Source: Henckelia pumila (taxonomy: Eukaryota > Streptophyta > Magnoliopsida > Lamiales > Gesneriaceae). From it: a stretch of 64,000 bases of DNA. The translations under genes and the position numbers were made by a program. Under the pieces are notes generated by a model, which was given only the letters and a program-made list of their open reading frames with translations, did no database searches and had not been told where the DNA came from. The stretch spans positions 9,424,001 through 9,488,000 of the forward strand of contig NW_027331831.1 of the NCBI RefSeq assembly GCF_033568475.1. The letters run 5' to 3'. Of the stretch, positions 1-11,933 are shown piece by piece (positions within the stretch are counted from its first letter, which is position 1; each line of letters begins with the position of its first letter).

Positions 1-464
1 TTTAGGGAGTGATTGACAATTAACCCTTGATTCAATCAAATATTTGTGATTTACTGCTTATAAAAATGTATTTAAAAATAATTACACTGAGAATGAAGAA
101 ATTTGTAACGTTTCCAATTTCAATAATAATAATTTATGAATTTATAAAAAATAAAGTAATATATCATGCTAATACGTGTATATATAATATATTAACTAAA
201 ATAACTTCATTAATTTTTAATTCTTTCTATTTGAAAAATCAATATTCTTTAAAATAGTACATTTTTCAAGTTGAATCCACAATTCGAGTCATGCATGTTA
301 GACTAATTAGATGAGTAATTAAACCAAATATGTTTTTTTAAGAACGAATGATGGCTTTCGCTCTTTCAGTTTTTTCAAGTAATTAATTTTTCTAATCATA
401 CACTAATCCAAATATTAATTGATTAATAAATAATTCAAATATCATAAAAAAGTTTTTCGTTTCG
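1..464. other. AT-rich intergenic stretch
   Basis: I see no gene, RNA or clear repeat here. The short open frame at 27-257 is low-complexity AT-rich translation without a recognisable domain. Confidence 0.5.
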
Positions 465-655
465 GTTAATTGCAGGAAAAAACCGAACCAAAATCCGAAA
501 ATCTAAAAATCGAACCGAATTAACGTTTCGATTTTCAATTCAAACCGAATTTTCGGTTTTGGTTTAGGTGGTTATCCGAAATGTGAAAATTTTTCAATTC
601 AAACCGAATTTTCGGTTTCGAGTTGTGCGGTTATCCGAAATGTGAACATCCCCAA
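465..655. repeat. CCGAA/TTCGG-rich repeat with a 59-bp tandem duplication
   Basis: The stretch is crowded with CCGAA and its complement TTCGG. A 59-bp unit occurs twice head to tail (532-590 and 591-649), each containing AACCGAATTTTCGG and GGTTATCCGAAATGTGAA. Such self-complementary CCGAA blocks are common in small plant transposable elements, but I could not find terminal repeats or a target duplication, so the class is open. Confidence 0.5.
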
Positions 656-944
656 GCGGGGTTGGATGATTTTACTTTAACAAATGATTTATGTATAATT
701 GTAATTTAACAAATTCAGTTTCCTTATTCTATCCAAGATTTGGCAAATGCCCAAAGGAACTCCAACGAGCTAGCCTAGTATAATAGTAACATAAAACAAT
801 TTTAATTTGGTAAAATCGGAAAATTTTACATAACTCAAAACATATAACAAAGATAATTGAATTTATTGCTAAGAAGACAGAACGAACATCTTTGTTCCCT
901 TCTTCATAGTACAAATTTATTGTTTGCCAAATCTAACGTGAAAA

Positions 945-2565
945 TCAAGGAAGACGGGGGAATTTGGAGAAGTCGGGCTTCCTGTGTTGCAAGTACGAGT
1001 TCTTCCCCTCTGCACCTTCCTCAGTTCCATAAAACAGAAGAGTTCCATCTCCACCAAGTTGCTGTCACACAAGAAACAACAATATAATGTTATATTCTGA
1101 CTGATGATTGAATTTTTAAAGAAGATTATCCGACGTGCTTTCAATAAAAAAAGTTTAATACCTGAAGTCCAGAGTGACCATCATCGACTGCGTTAAGAGC
1201 CGATTTCAGGACGCGAATTGCCATCGGACTGTTCCTCATGATCTCTCTGCACCATTTGATTGTCTCCTCTTCCAAATTTTCCAGCTGCAAAATACATATA
1301 CATAGTTTCTTGTAAATCAATCATATATATATGTGCATCAAAAGGGAGTTTTATTACAATGTGGAGCACTTACTGGGACAACTTTATTGATGAGTCCCAT
1401 TTTATCAGCTTCAGCGGCATTGTAAAATCTTGCCATGAACCACATTTCACGAGCTTTTTTTGGTCCAACCTATTCAGATTCAAACCATTTGTTAGGGAAT
1501 GAAGGATCCCACAACTACTTTTTCTTGTAAAAATTTGATCTTGAATTCAAATTGAAGCTAGCATTCGAGTTTCAAAACTAATTACCAAACGATCCATAAC
1601 AGAAGCTCCGTAGCCAGCATCAAAGCTTCCAACCTTTGGTCCTGTCTGGCCAAAAACAGCATTATCTGCTGCAATTGTCATGTCGCAAACCATATGGAGC
1701 ACATGTCCACCCCCGACAGCATATCCAGCAACCATAGCAATCACCGGCTTTGGGAGACGACGAATTTGCACCTGATCAGTATTAATTCACAACTTCTTTT
1801 AGCAATCTATATATGCTTGTGTTAAACAGCAGATTCATAACTCATTGGGATTCAAACCTGCAAATCGAGGACATTCAGACGTCCGAAATTGTCGTAGTCG
1901 GCGTACCCATTTTTGCCTCTGAACGATTGATCACCTCCACTGCAAAAGGCTTGTGTGCCCTGTAATTTTTTGCGAGTTTCAAAATAAACATTAACTGACT
2001 ATTACACAATAAATTGCGTTATATTTGCTATTTCTTTATACCTTTCCGGTGAAAATAATGACCCCGATAGTGTTATCGTCCCGGGCATCATTGAATGCCC
2101 GCATGAGCTCTTTCACCGTGTGAGGCCTGAATGCATTCCTCCTCTCTGGCCTGTTGATTGTTATCTGTTGCCCACAAAATATAATATTACACATTCAACA
2201 AGGTAATAACTTTACCAATCAGCAAAAAACTCCCCCATCTTTTGGGCTCTAGTTATAATTAACTCAAAAGTCTTGATCTTTCGTATATATATTTCAAGAA
2301 AAAAAAATACCTTGGCAATGCCTTCTCCGATGGATTTTTCGTAGATGATATCGGTGAACGGCTTCCCGGACTCATCGGGCACCTGCCTCCATTCCGGAAT
2401 AAAGCCCGGAACTTCTCCGTGCACACGATGATAGGAATCGTTCAATCTTCCGCTGCAGTTGGACATGGCAATGCCCCCGCTTTCTGCAGATGGAGTGAAA
2501 TGCCCTGAAACAGAGGCCATTCTCCTGTTAACAAGGTCGATATCCTTCTGCGTCATCCCTGCCAT
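945..2565 (-). CDS. NS: 1,4-dihydroxy-2-naphthoyl-CoA synthase (naphthoate synthase, MenB type), copy 1
   Basis: The enzyme closes the ring of o-succinylbenzoyl-CoA to give 1,4-dihydroxy-2-naphthoyl-CoA in phylloquinone (vitamin K1) synthesis; in plants this step is peroxisomal. Seven exons, all phase 0 with GT-AG introns, splice to 333 residues, about the length of the Arabidopsis protein: 2311-2565, 2042-2164, 1858-1959, 1586-1771, 1374-1469, 1162-1284, 945-1061. Crotonase-fold motifs are intact: FCSGGDQ (131-137), AGYAVGGGH (175-183), [16 protein letters not shown] (200-215) and the C-terminal [11 protein letters not shown]202, G204 and D211 match E. coli Q154, G156 and D163, which suggests the bicarbonate-dependent type I. 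The start is the first ATG of the frame; a PTS2-like R15-M16-x5-H22-F23 follows. Further upstream the frame has only a TTG. No lesion was seen. Confidence 0.95.
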
Positions 2566-2691
2566 TGCTCTGTATCCCTTGAAATGTTTTGTTTCCAAAT
2601 GATTCTGAATGCCGCCGGGGAATTTGACAAGTGGAGGACTGGAAGTTTGGAAGATTTGTGTTTGTGTTGTGTTCAGTCTCAAGTGTTGGAA

Positions 2692-2702
2692 GGTTTATAT
2701 AG
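2692..2702 (-). promoter_or_regulatory. TATA box of naphthoate synthase copy 1
   Basis: On the minus strand the sequence reads CTATATAAACC about 130 bases upstream of the ATG. This leaves room for a 5' UTR of roughly 100 bases. The same box sits at the same place upstream of copy 2. Confidence 0.6.
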
Positions 2703-3856
2703 AGGTTGAGGAGAAGATAAGATAATTAGATTATTTAGATAAGCCTGCGATGTAATGCATGTGAAATTCCCAAATTGCCCATCCCTACTTTTGTTCGATG
2801 AATAAATTATTTTATAACTTTCATGACAATAATGTAAAATAAGGTAGGGTCAATATTCTTATATGGTGTTCTTTTATTTTTTACATTTAAAAATTAATAA
2901 TATACAGAAGCGTGCTCCTTGTTGCAACACAACACTCTCTAGTCAAAATAGGAAGCACAAGCATGCTAAGTTTGAAACTTATTTAGTCAAGTATTATAAC
3001 ATAAATATTGCCTTTAGTCCTCTTTCTAATCTAAGCACATAAATATCTAATTACTCGACTCGCCCAAGTGAAATCCTGATTCAAGACTTCTTGAATATTG
3101 AGGTCTCATATTTGCCATAATTAGATCAATTATAGATATATATATATATATATATATGAAACTCGTAAAATAATGTTTACATTGAATTTATTCAATGTTT
3201 TTAATGTATAATATACTGCAATTGAATTTAATACATATAACTTGAAAATGCAACTACTTGGTTTAGCGTACCCCAAAAAAAAAAAAGTATTTTACAATTA
3301 AATTTTCTAGTTCTGTATTCCGCTTTTTGGCTTTGATTGTTGAATACGTACATTTTTATATTCCATGTCACGTAATCTTAACTATGATCGGTCAAGAATG
3401 GCGTTGCCTTATATTTATTTCTTATTGTGGCATTACAAGAATCATGTTGGTATAATGTTTTCTTGACTAGAATAGTGTCTCCATTCAAAAATGGCGTTTG
3501 AATAGATTAATTCATGGAATTTTTTTCATGCTTCGTGGTGTATCGGGATTAAAATTTTATATTTGCACGAAAATTTTCTGTAGTTTTTAGAAAAATAAAA
3601 TTGGAGAGTCCAGATAGAGGCTGCTGCATTGACCGTTGGTGGTAGTCAGGAGCCATATTTCCAATTCCATATATTTAATTATTTATTATTATTACCATGA
3701 ATTTATTTATGAATAGACGAATAGAAAGATTAAAATTAAATACGAAATTCAACCGGACTTGCAATGTATATTTTTTTTTCATTGATTTCTTAATTTAATG
3801 GGACAATAATTTTTTTGATTCAGCAATCTGCTTTATTTTGGGTTTTTGTTTATTAA
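2703..3856. other. Intergenic; upstream flank shared with the second synthase copy
   Basis: No gene is visible. Blocks near 2930-2980, 3300-3350 and 3600-3670 recur in the same order near 10920-11000, 11510-11570 and 12840-12910, in the same position relative to the second synthase gene. They mark how far the duplicated unit reaches upstream. A short AT run lies near 3140-3157. Confidence 0.55.
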
Positions 3857-4405
3857 GAGAGTGTTTGGCTAAGCTTATTAAAAAGAATTTATAAGCTCTT
3901 AGAGTTTAAAAATACGAGTTTATAAGCTGTTAGAACTTATTTTAAAAATAAGTTATTAAAGTGTTTGGGTAAACTTATTTTAAACAACTTAAAGATGTGA
4001 TATGTTTGGTATTATAAGATCTTTTATTGTCAAAATTACCAAGAAGGGTATAAATTCTATGAAATAATGTTTCGAGTTATACATATACAAAAATAGTTTT
4101 AGAATAAACCTATATTAAAAAATAATTTTTTTTAATATTTTACTTTTAGAAAAATTTATGTGATTTGTAATTTTTTTTAAAAATAATTTTTAATATTTAA
4201 TGAGTGGAGGATAAGATGGAGATTTATTAAAATAAGATTTTTTTTAAAAAAAGTACATTCCCCCTTACTTTTTTTAAAACACCTTATAAACTGTCAAACA
4301 ACTTATTTTGATAGCTTATAAGCTGTTTTTTAAAAAAATTTACCAAACAAATTTTCAGAGCTTAAAAGCTCTAAAACAGCTTATAAGCTGTTTGAAAGAG
4401 CTTTT
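3857..4405. repeat. MITE-like repeat rich in TTATAAGCT palindromes
   Basis: The left side begins GAGTGTTTGGCTAAGCTTA and the right side contains repeated CTTATAAGCTGTTT. Parts of the two ends are complementary (TTATAAGCTGTTAGAA against AACAGCTTATAAG). This is the look of a non-autonomous hAT- or Harbinger-like element, but I could not fix clean ends or a target duplication. The open frame at 4308-4535 is part of it and is not a gene. Confidence 0.35.
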
Positions 4406-5090
4406 AATATCAGATGCACTAAATTTTAATTTACAACTATTTTGGTGTAATTGTTGTTATTGTCCCGATCATCTCAATGATTTCTCATGTCATACTCATA
4501 TAAGCAATTTTCAGCGCAAATTAACATTTTTATAGTGCATGTCATATCAGTATTTCGGGTGAAATAAGATTAAAATAAAAAATATTATATTATTTAGTGA
4601 ACCAAATCCCGAAGATTAAAAAAGTTATATTTTCCTAATATAAGTGGGGCAAAACTGGAAAAAAGATGGAGACTCTATGTTATGATGAATTTCAAGCTAT
4701 TGATGGTCTTCATCTTGCTATCGATCATCGGATATGAGATATATATGTGTTTGATGTGCAAGATTGGATTAATCCAATCTCATCTTATGTTGGTTTCAAT
4801 AATTATTTATCCTAAATCAATCAAAATCATTAATTACTTATTTCACATCAATCATATCATTAATATAAAATTACAATATTATCTTCACATATATTCTTTT
4901 ATTTATATTTATTAATCCTTAAAAAGGTTAAAAATAAAATTTTCTATTTAATTTTAAATTTAATCATTTAAACCAAACATATTATTTGTAGTAACACAAC
5001 TCTTGTTTTAAGTAATTAAAATGTTTAAGAATGTTTAAAGTATTAAAGCATGATTAAAAAATCCTTATTTGATAAAAATAAGTAGAAAAT
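4406..5090. other. AT-rich intergenic stretch
   Basis: No gene or clear repeat structure is seen. The short frame at 4682-4915 is hydrophobic, AT-derived translation without a domain. Confidence 0.4.
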
Positions 5091-6062
5091 CAACTTCAGA
5101 ACGCCCGAAAATGAACATGAGGACCCCAAGGACTCGAGTTCTTCGAAAGATTCGAACTACAAGCATGATAAGTTCGGAAGAAGAAAATGAGTTCGGAAGC
5201 AAAGGATTTTCGTAATATAAAAATTATAATATGTAACTATACTTTTCCCATTGGCGCTCTGAAAAAATTTCATAAAGAAAGATAAAATACATAACGATTC
5301 TTGAGCATGTTCGGGGATTAGGCTGCAGTTGAAAGAGCGAAATTCATCGGTTAAGTGCTCAAAAAATGGGGTGGGTTCGGACCTATTGAACGTGAGATCG
5401 GAGCATCCGAAGAGTTAGGGCATGCGCACTAATAAGGTGTGTGTTTAGACAAGTGAGATTTCATGCAAGATCGGAACATTCTAAATAGGGATCGGACCTT
5501 CCGAAGGTGTTCGGACCCACCAAACTCGGGATTGGAGCTTTCGAAGACAGGTGTCCAGAGAGGTGGTATGCATGGAGGTTCAACCTTCAGAACCTAGGAT
5601 AAGCTTCCGAACATGCTCTATAAATAGGGGCCGAGACTTCTCATAGTGGTGTGTGTTTGGAGGTGAAGTTGTGTGATTCAGTATATGTTTCTTAGTGTTT
5701 TAGCTTTATTCTCGAGGGTCGGGCGATAGCGAGATGCTACGGGACTGTAACGTAGTTGTGCTTGGGTCAAGACCTTCGATATCAGCCGGCTTGACGACAG
5801 AAGCATGTATAAATAAGTTTAGACTCTTAGTAGCTTTTGGGAGTAGCAATTAGCCTAGTTAAGACTTTTAGACGAGTTATAGTGATATGATATTATCTTG
5901 GCTTGTAGGTCTGGACTATAGACATTTGTTCAACTAGACCAATAGTTGAGGTATGTAAGTACAAAATGAGATAGTCAGCTGAATATGCATGCTTATGCAT
6001 GTGTTGCAATATTATATGTCATATGATGCATAATTATTGTTCATGATTTTGTATGCGACATT
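5091..6062 (+). mobile_element. LTR-like fragment of a Ty3/gypsy-type retroelement, plus orientation
   Basis: It holds many alternating TTCGGA and TCCGAA words, a TATA box CTATAAATAG at 5618-5627, then a transcribed-looking stretch with ATTAGCCTAGTTAAGACTTT and TTGAGGTATGTAAGTAC. The second half is clearly related to the reverse complement of 6063-7055: the same blocks occur in the same order with many substitutions. No coding region or target duplication was found. The gypsy assignment is inference from the general look of such LTRs. Confidence 0.45.
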
Positions 6063-7055
6063 GACATTTTAGTGACCCGCTCCGGAATCACCTAATTACA
6101 GAGGCTTAAATAAGTAATTAAAACTTAAATAATAATAATTTGATAAAACTACGGAAACTAATTAAAACAAATGATAACCCGGCAGAATACAACCGATAAA
6201 TAACTGCAATCCAAAATAATAATACAACCAAAAACACAGGAGGGTCAATCCTAACTAGCTCTGTTGGCACCAACTAAGTTCAAAATTCCCTGGTCACCAA
6301 CTACAAACTGGTCCTCTAACCCGGGAACCTGCAACTGTCCCGTCGAATGGGGTATTTAATAAGATACACGGACGTGAGCTAACAACGCTCAGTACAGATG
6401 TATGAGTATATACATACTATGAATGGATAATGCAAGTGAAGGGTACCGAAAATCTATCATCGATAGAATACTACTCAGTCAAAGGTGTCATGGTATGTAG
6501 CACACTGGGCCGTCGCATCAGGAAGTACTCCCATACCATAAAACCGTGGACATATCTGGATCCAAAACTATGGTATCCATCCACAAAATATAATGAGGCT
6601 GAACGACCTCTCTATTGATTATATCAATGATAAAGACTCAACGTGATAATGCATACATCATAATATTCGTGATATAAACAATGCACATAAAATAAAATCA
6701 CATTACAATCATATAACATGCATACTCAACCAGGATATCTCGGATAGTACGTCCGTACCTCAAATCATGCAACTCAAGCAACCTAGCCACCCGGGTACCC
6801 GAGTCGAAGCCTATAAACATATAATCACTATATCACTTATAGATTATTAAAAGCCTTAACTAGACTAATAGCTATTCACATATGCTAATCAGAGTCTAGT
6901 AATGATCCTGCATTCGTCGTTAGCCCTTTGATGACGATGACCTCAAAACCTAGACACAACTCCGCTACGATCCCAATAACGCCTCGTTATCGTTCGGCCT
7001 CCGAAAATTAAGTTTTAACCTCTGTTTAGTAGTGAATCCGGATTGGGTCAATACA
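6063..7055 (-). mobile_element. LTR-like fragment, minus orientation, related to the neighbour at 5091-6062
   Basis: Read on the minus strand it contains ATTAGTCTAGTTAAGGCTTT and TTGAGGTACGGACGTAC, which parallel blocks of the left neighbour. The two meet head to head near 6060, so the pair could be two solo LTRs inserted in opposite directions or one rearranged element. The frame at 6430-6618 shows no domain. Confidence 0.45.
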
Positions 7056-7171
7056 AGTTACATAACTGAAAATATAAATTTACTATTAATATGACCAAAA
7101 TTGGGAAACTTGCAAATAATAATAAGATCAAAAATGCAGTTCTCTCTACATATATATAAATATATAGGAAA

Positions 7172-7464
7172 ATAAGTTTTTTGGTCCATTAACTTGTACA
7201 TGTTTTGGTTTTGGTCCATTAACTTTTTCGATGTGGGTTTTGGTACATTAACTTTGCATTTTCAATGTTTTTGGTCCAACTGCATACGTGTCAACTTCTG
7301 ATTGGTCCAAAATGATGATGTGGACCAATCAGAAGTTGGACGTATGCAGTTGGACCAAAAAACACTGAAAATACAAAGTTAATGTATCAAAACTTATATC
7401 GAAAAAGTTATTGGACCAAAACCCAAAGAAAGTAAAGTTACTAGACTAAAAAACTCATTTTTTC
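7172..7464. mobile_element. Foldback (inverted-repeat) element with 10-bp target duplication
   Basis: Nearly the whole 293 bp is one long inverted repeat centred near 7315, built from TTGGTCCATTAACTTT-like words on the left and their complement on the right. The ten bases TATATAGGAA flank it on both sides (7162-7171 and 7465-7474). A 9-11 bp duplication points to a Mutator-type foldback MITE. It holds no coding sequence. Confidence 0.75.
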
Positions 7465-7474
7465 TATATAGGAA

Positions 7475-8640
7475 TTATATATATGTATATATACATCTAT
7501 ATGTATTATACTATATTTTTTTTATTCATATATAATATAATAGTAACAATTTAATCAAGTCATTGGGTCGAGTATGAATATTGAATAGGACGTTACTAGA
7601 TCTATCTTCATATCTAAACACGAAAATCTTTATACCTCATTATCCATATCCTCGTCCATTCGAATTGTGCATAAGATCATTTAATAGTTAGGAGAAAATA
7701 GTTGTCTCTAGGTTCAACATTATAAGATCAGTAAATTTTATCATTTTTTCATAATTTTCTCAACTAAGTTTTAGATATTAAGATAAATAAATTTTTGATT
7801 TATTTATTTATAATTTTAGATGTAAAATATCTTTAATAAAATAATTATTTTAAAAACAAAAAATAGTATTCATAAAAAACATGATATTAATATATTACAT
7901 TATATTATGTACTAATTTTTTCAAATAATTTTAAATATAATTTTTGTTGTTTAAATGATGGTTTAAATAGTAAAAAAAAAAGAGGAAAAGAGATTTACTA
8001 AATATGTTGGAATTAGTTGAGAGAAATGCGAAGAAAGGTCGGTTAGATGTGTTAAAAGTATGAATAATTACATAAAATGAAATTTCTATTTATATAAAGT
8101 GTTAGGGTAAAATAGGTAGGATATTTGGTGTGATAGCCTAATAGTTATTACCAAAGTGAGATTAGTCTGCCATTTAACTATATATTAAATTTAGATTGCC
8201 CAATCCAAAATCTTATTTAAGGATTAATCATATCATATATGTTTGTGTTACTTGCTTATATAGTTATTATTATTATTTTACTGAATTTTGTAAGTTGGCG
8301 CGAGCATTAAACCAAGAAAAGTTATAACTAATTAACTGGAAAAAAATTCTTCAATAATTCTAAAATATGAGAGAGTTTCTCAAATATTTTTTTCTCTCTT
8401 TGGTGGATACGATAAGATATAAAAGGAAAACCAGAAAAAATAGTGGAAGAATGTGATAGAGAAATTTTAGGAAATTACAAGACTCCAAAACATGTTTAAT
8501 CTATTGTGTCAATTCTTTATAAATGGTGTGCATATAATAAATATTTATTATAACCGAAACCAACATATATTAGTCGGCTGACAAACTGTTTAATCATTAA
8601 AAAATATGATTTTACAAAGTTTGCAAAGGCGCAAAAGTAC
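7475..8640. other. AT-rich intergenic stretch between the synthase copies
   Basis: No gene is visible. The last part (about 8640-8843) matches the 3' flank of synthase copy 1 (about 760-944) and belongs to the duplicated unit. Confidence 0.45.
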
Positions 8641-8843
8641 GTGAATTTATTGTTTAAGAAGATGATATTAAGTTACAACAACACAAATGATGAAACAATT
8701 AATTTGGTGAAATCGGAAAATATAAATAACAAAATGCGAATTTATTAATTTATTGCTTAAGAAGACGGAACGAACATCTTTGTTTTGTTCTGTCTTAACT
8801 TATTGCTAATTCCCAATATAATGTCAAAATCAAGATAAACGAA

Positions 8844-10477
8844 TCAAGGAAGACGGGGGAATTTGGAGAAGTCGGGCTTCCTGTGTTGCAAGTATGAGTT
8901 CTTCCCCTCCGCACCTTCCTCAGTTCCATAAAACAGAAGAGTTCCATCTCCACCAAGTTGCTGTCACACAAGAAATTAAACCACAATATATTATTATATT
9001 TTGATTGATGATTGAATTTTAAAGAAGATTATCCGACGTCCTTTCTATAAAAATTAAAAAGTTTAGTACCTGAAGTCCAGAGTGACCATCATCGACTGCG
9101 TTAAGAGCCGATTTCAAGACGCGAATTGCCATCGGGCTGTTCCTCATGATCTCTCTACACCATTTGATTGTCTCCTCTTCCAAATTTTCCAGCTGCAAAA
9201 TACATATACATAGTTTCTTGTAAATCAATCATATATATATGTGCATGAAATGGAGGCCGGGTTTTATTACAATGTGGAGCACTTACTGGGACAACTTTAT
9301 TGATGAGTCCCATTTTATCAGCTTCCTCGGCATTGTAAAATCTTGCCATGAACCACATTTCACGAGCTTTTTTTGGTCCAACCTATTCAGATTCAAACCA
9401 TTTGTTAGGGAATGAAGGATCCCACAACTACTTCTTCTTGTAAAAATTTGATCTTGAATTCAAATTGAAGCTAGCATTCGAGTTTCAAAACTAATTACCA
9501 AACGATCCATAACAGAAGCTCCGTAGCCAGCATCAAAGCTTCCAACCTTTGGTCCTGTCTGGCCAAAAACAGCATTATCTGCTGCAATTGTCATGTCGCA
9601 AACCATATGGAGCACATGTCCACCCCCGACAGCGTATCCAGCAACCATAGCAATCACCGGCTTCGGGAGACGACGAATTTGCACCTGATCAATATTAATT
9701 CACAACTTCTTTTAGCAACCTAAGCAGAAGATTATGAATTCAACACTCAACATATGGGGATTCAAACCTGCAAATCGAGGACATTCAGACGTCCGAAATT
9801 GTCGTAGTCGGCGTACCCATTTTTGCCTCTGAACGATTGATCACCTCCACTGCAAAAGGCTTGTGTGCCCTGTAATTTTTTGCGAGTTTCAAAATAAACA
9901 TTAACTGACTATTACACAATAAATTGCATTATATTTGCTATTTCTTTATACCTTTCCGGTGAAAATAATGACCCCGATAGTGTTATCGTCCCTGGCATCA
10001 TTGAATGCCCGCATGAGCTCTTTCACCGTGTGAGGCCTGAATGCATTCCTCCTCTCTGGCCTGTTGATTGTTATCTGTTGCCCACAAAATATAATATTAC
10101 GTACACATTCAACAAGGTAATAACTTTACCAATCAGCAAAAACTCCTCCATCTTTTGGGCTCTAGTTATAATTAACTCAAAAGTCTTGATCTTTCGTATA
10201 TATATTTCCAGAAAAAAAATACCTTGGCAATGCCTTCTCCGACGGATTTTTCGTAGATGATATCGGTGAACGGCTTCCCGGACTCATCGGGCACCTGCCT
10301 CCATTCCGGGATAAAGCCCGGAACTTCTCCGTGCACACGATGATAGGAATCGTTCAATCTTCCGCTGCAGTTGGACATGGCAATGCCCCCGCTTTCTGCA
10401 GATGGAGTGAAATGCCCTGAAACAGAGGCCATTCTCCTGTTAACAAGGTCGATATCCTTCTGCGTCATCCCTGCCAT
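8844..10477 (-). CDS. NS: 1,4-dihydroxy-2-naphthoyl-CoA synthase (naphthoate synthase, MenB type), copy 2
   Basis: This is a tandem copy of the gene at 945-2565 with the same seven phase-0 exons: 10223-10477, 9952-10074, 9768-9869, 9499-9684, 9287-9382, 9070-9192, 8844-8960. Exon lengths equal those of copy 1 exactly, giving 333 residues. By eye the proteins differ at two places: V for I in KS(I/V)GEG in exon 1, and E for A in YNA(A/E)EADKM in exon 5. The other coding differences I found are silent, which suggests both copies are under constraint. All catalytic motifs and the PTS2-like N-terminus are kept. Introns and about 100 bases of promoter are also nearly the same, so the duplication is recent or has been homogenised. 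Confidence 0.95.
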
Positions 10478-10597
10478 TGCTCTGTATCCCTGGAAAACTT
10501 TGGTTTCCAAATGATTCTGAATGCCGCCGGGGAATTTGACAAGTGGAGGACTGGAAGTTCTGAAAATTTGTGTTGTGCTTGAGTTAAAGTGTTTGAA

Positions 10598-10608
10598 GGT
10601 TTATATAG
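10598..10608 (-). promoter_or_regulatory. TATA box of naphthoate synthase copy 2
   Basis: The minus strand reads CTATATAAACC about 120 bases upstream of the ATG, the same box and spacing class as in copy 1. Confidence 0.6.
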
Positions 10609-11236
10609 AGGTTGAAGAGAAGATGAGATGAATAGATAAGCCTACAGTAATTCAGGCGAAACTCCAAAATTGCCCATCCCTGCTTTCGTTTGAAGAAATA
10701 CTTTATTTTATAATTCTCATTTTAATAATTAAAATATACTAGGGTCAATATTCTCACTTTATATATATATTTTTTATAATTTTATAATTCTCAGTTGAAA
10801 CTCCAAAAATGCCCATCCCTGCTTTCATATGAATATGTATAAAAAAAAATACATCAAAAATGTTGAAATAATACTCTCGGCCGTGTGGCATGGAACACGA
10901 TTATTTTTAGATATAAAACCATAATCTTTGGTGCATTAACACAAAACACTCTCAAGTCAAATATAGGTAGCACAGGCTTGCCAAGTTTGAAACATAAATT
11001 GTATCAAGAAACAATATATATATTTTTGAAACTCTTAAAATAAAATTTAAATTCGATTTATTTGCTTTATATTATTTTTATGTAGTCACTGCAAATTAGA
11101 ATTTAATACGCAGATTTTGAAAATGTAACTCCTACGTTTAACATAGTGAGAAATTATCTTAAAAAAAACATAGTGAGAAATTATTTCTTTAAGTGCCAAT
11201 AAGAAATGCATACATTAAATTAATAATATTCATCAA
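10609..11236. other. Intergenic; duplicated upstream flank of copy 2
   Basis: No gene is seen. Fragments match the flank upstream of copy 1, for example AAACTCCAAAATTGCCCATCC near 10660. The AAACTCC-CCCATCCCTGCTTTC block is itself repeated near 10797. Confidence 0.45.
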
Positions 11237-11244
11237 TATAGCTA

Positions 11245-11464
11245 GGGTGATTTTATGTTACACCGGGTGAAATACTTATTATTTTTTTTCACATGTCCGC
11301 ATGAACATCACGATGTTTGCATGAACATTACACTAAATGACAAAAATAAAAAAAAAATTACAGACAGATCCGCATGATTTTTTTTCACCGTGATGTTCGC
11401 GCGAATATCTCAACAAAAACAAAAAAAAAAATATATTTCAACCAATGTAACATAGAATCATCGG
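11245..11464. mobile_element. Small MITE with 8-bp target duplication
   Basis: The 220-bp stretch has inverted ends: GATTTTATGTTACACCGG on the left and the complement of GATTCTATGTTACATTGG on the right. TATAGCTA flanks both ends (11237-11244, 11465-11472). An 8-bp duplication fits hAT-like elements. The interior repeats words such as CATGAACATCACG and has no coding potential. Confidence 0.65.
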
Positions 11465-11472
11465 TATAGCTA

Positions 11473-11897
11473 CCATAACCTTCAACCGTTCTCAATTATT
11501 CAATATTCATTGTCTAGTTCCGTATTAATTTTTTTTTTCTTTTGTGGCTTTGATAGTTGAATATATTCAATTTTATATTCCATGGCTCGTTATCTTAAGT
11601 CTAATAATCAGTCAAGATCGGCGTTGCCTTTTATTCATTTTCTTATCATGACACCAAACAAAATGGAACAAGAATCATGCTGGTTTTATGTTTTCTTGAA
11701 TTAAATAATTTTTCCATTCATAAACGGCGACTGGTTAAATCAAATTAATGGTTTAATTCTTTATATATTCCCTAAGATTTGCATAACTAATTAACTATGA
11801 CTATAAATACATTCAACTAACTTTGAAATTTAAACTAACATACTTTTTATATTTTTTGTATCCATTAACTTTAAAAATTACATACAATTTTTCTCGT

Positions 11898-11933
<36 letters not shown>

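Noticed and set aside
2566-2682. Longer N-terminus for synthase copy 1 from a TTG codon
   Set aside because: The extension has no ATG, lies within the expected 5' UTR after the TATA box, and would bury the peroxisome signal.
5091-7055. One intact LTR retrotransposon with terminal repeats
   Set aside because: The related halves are inverted, not direct, with no internal coding region between them.
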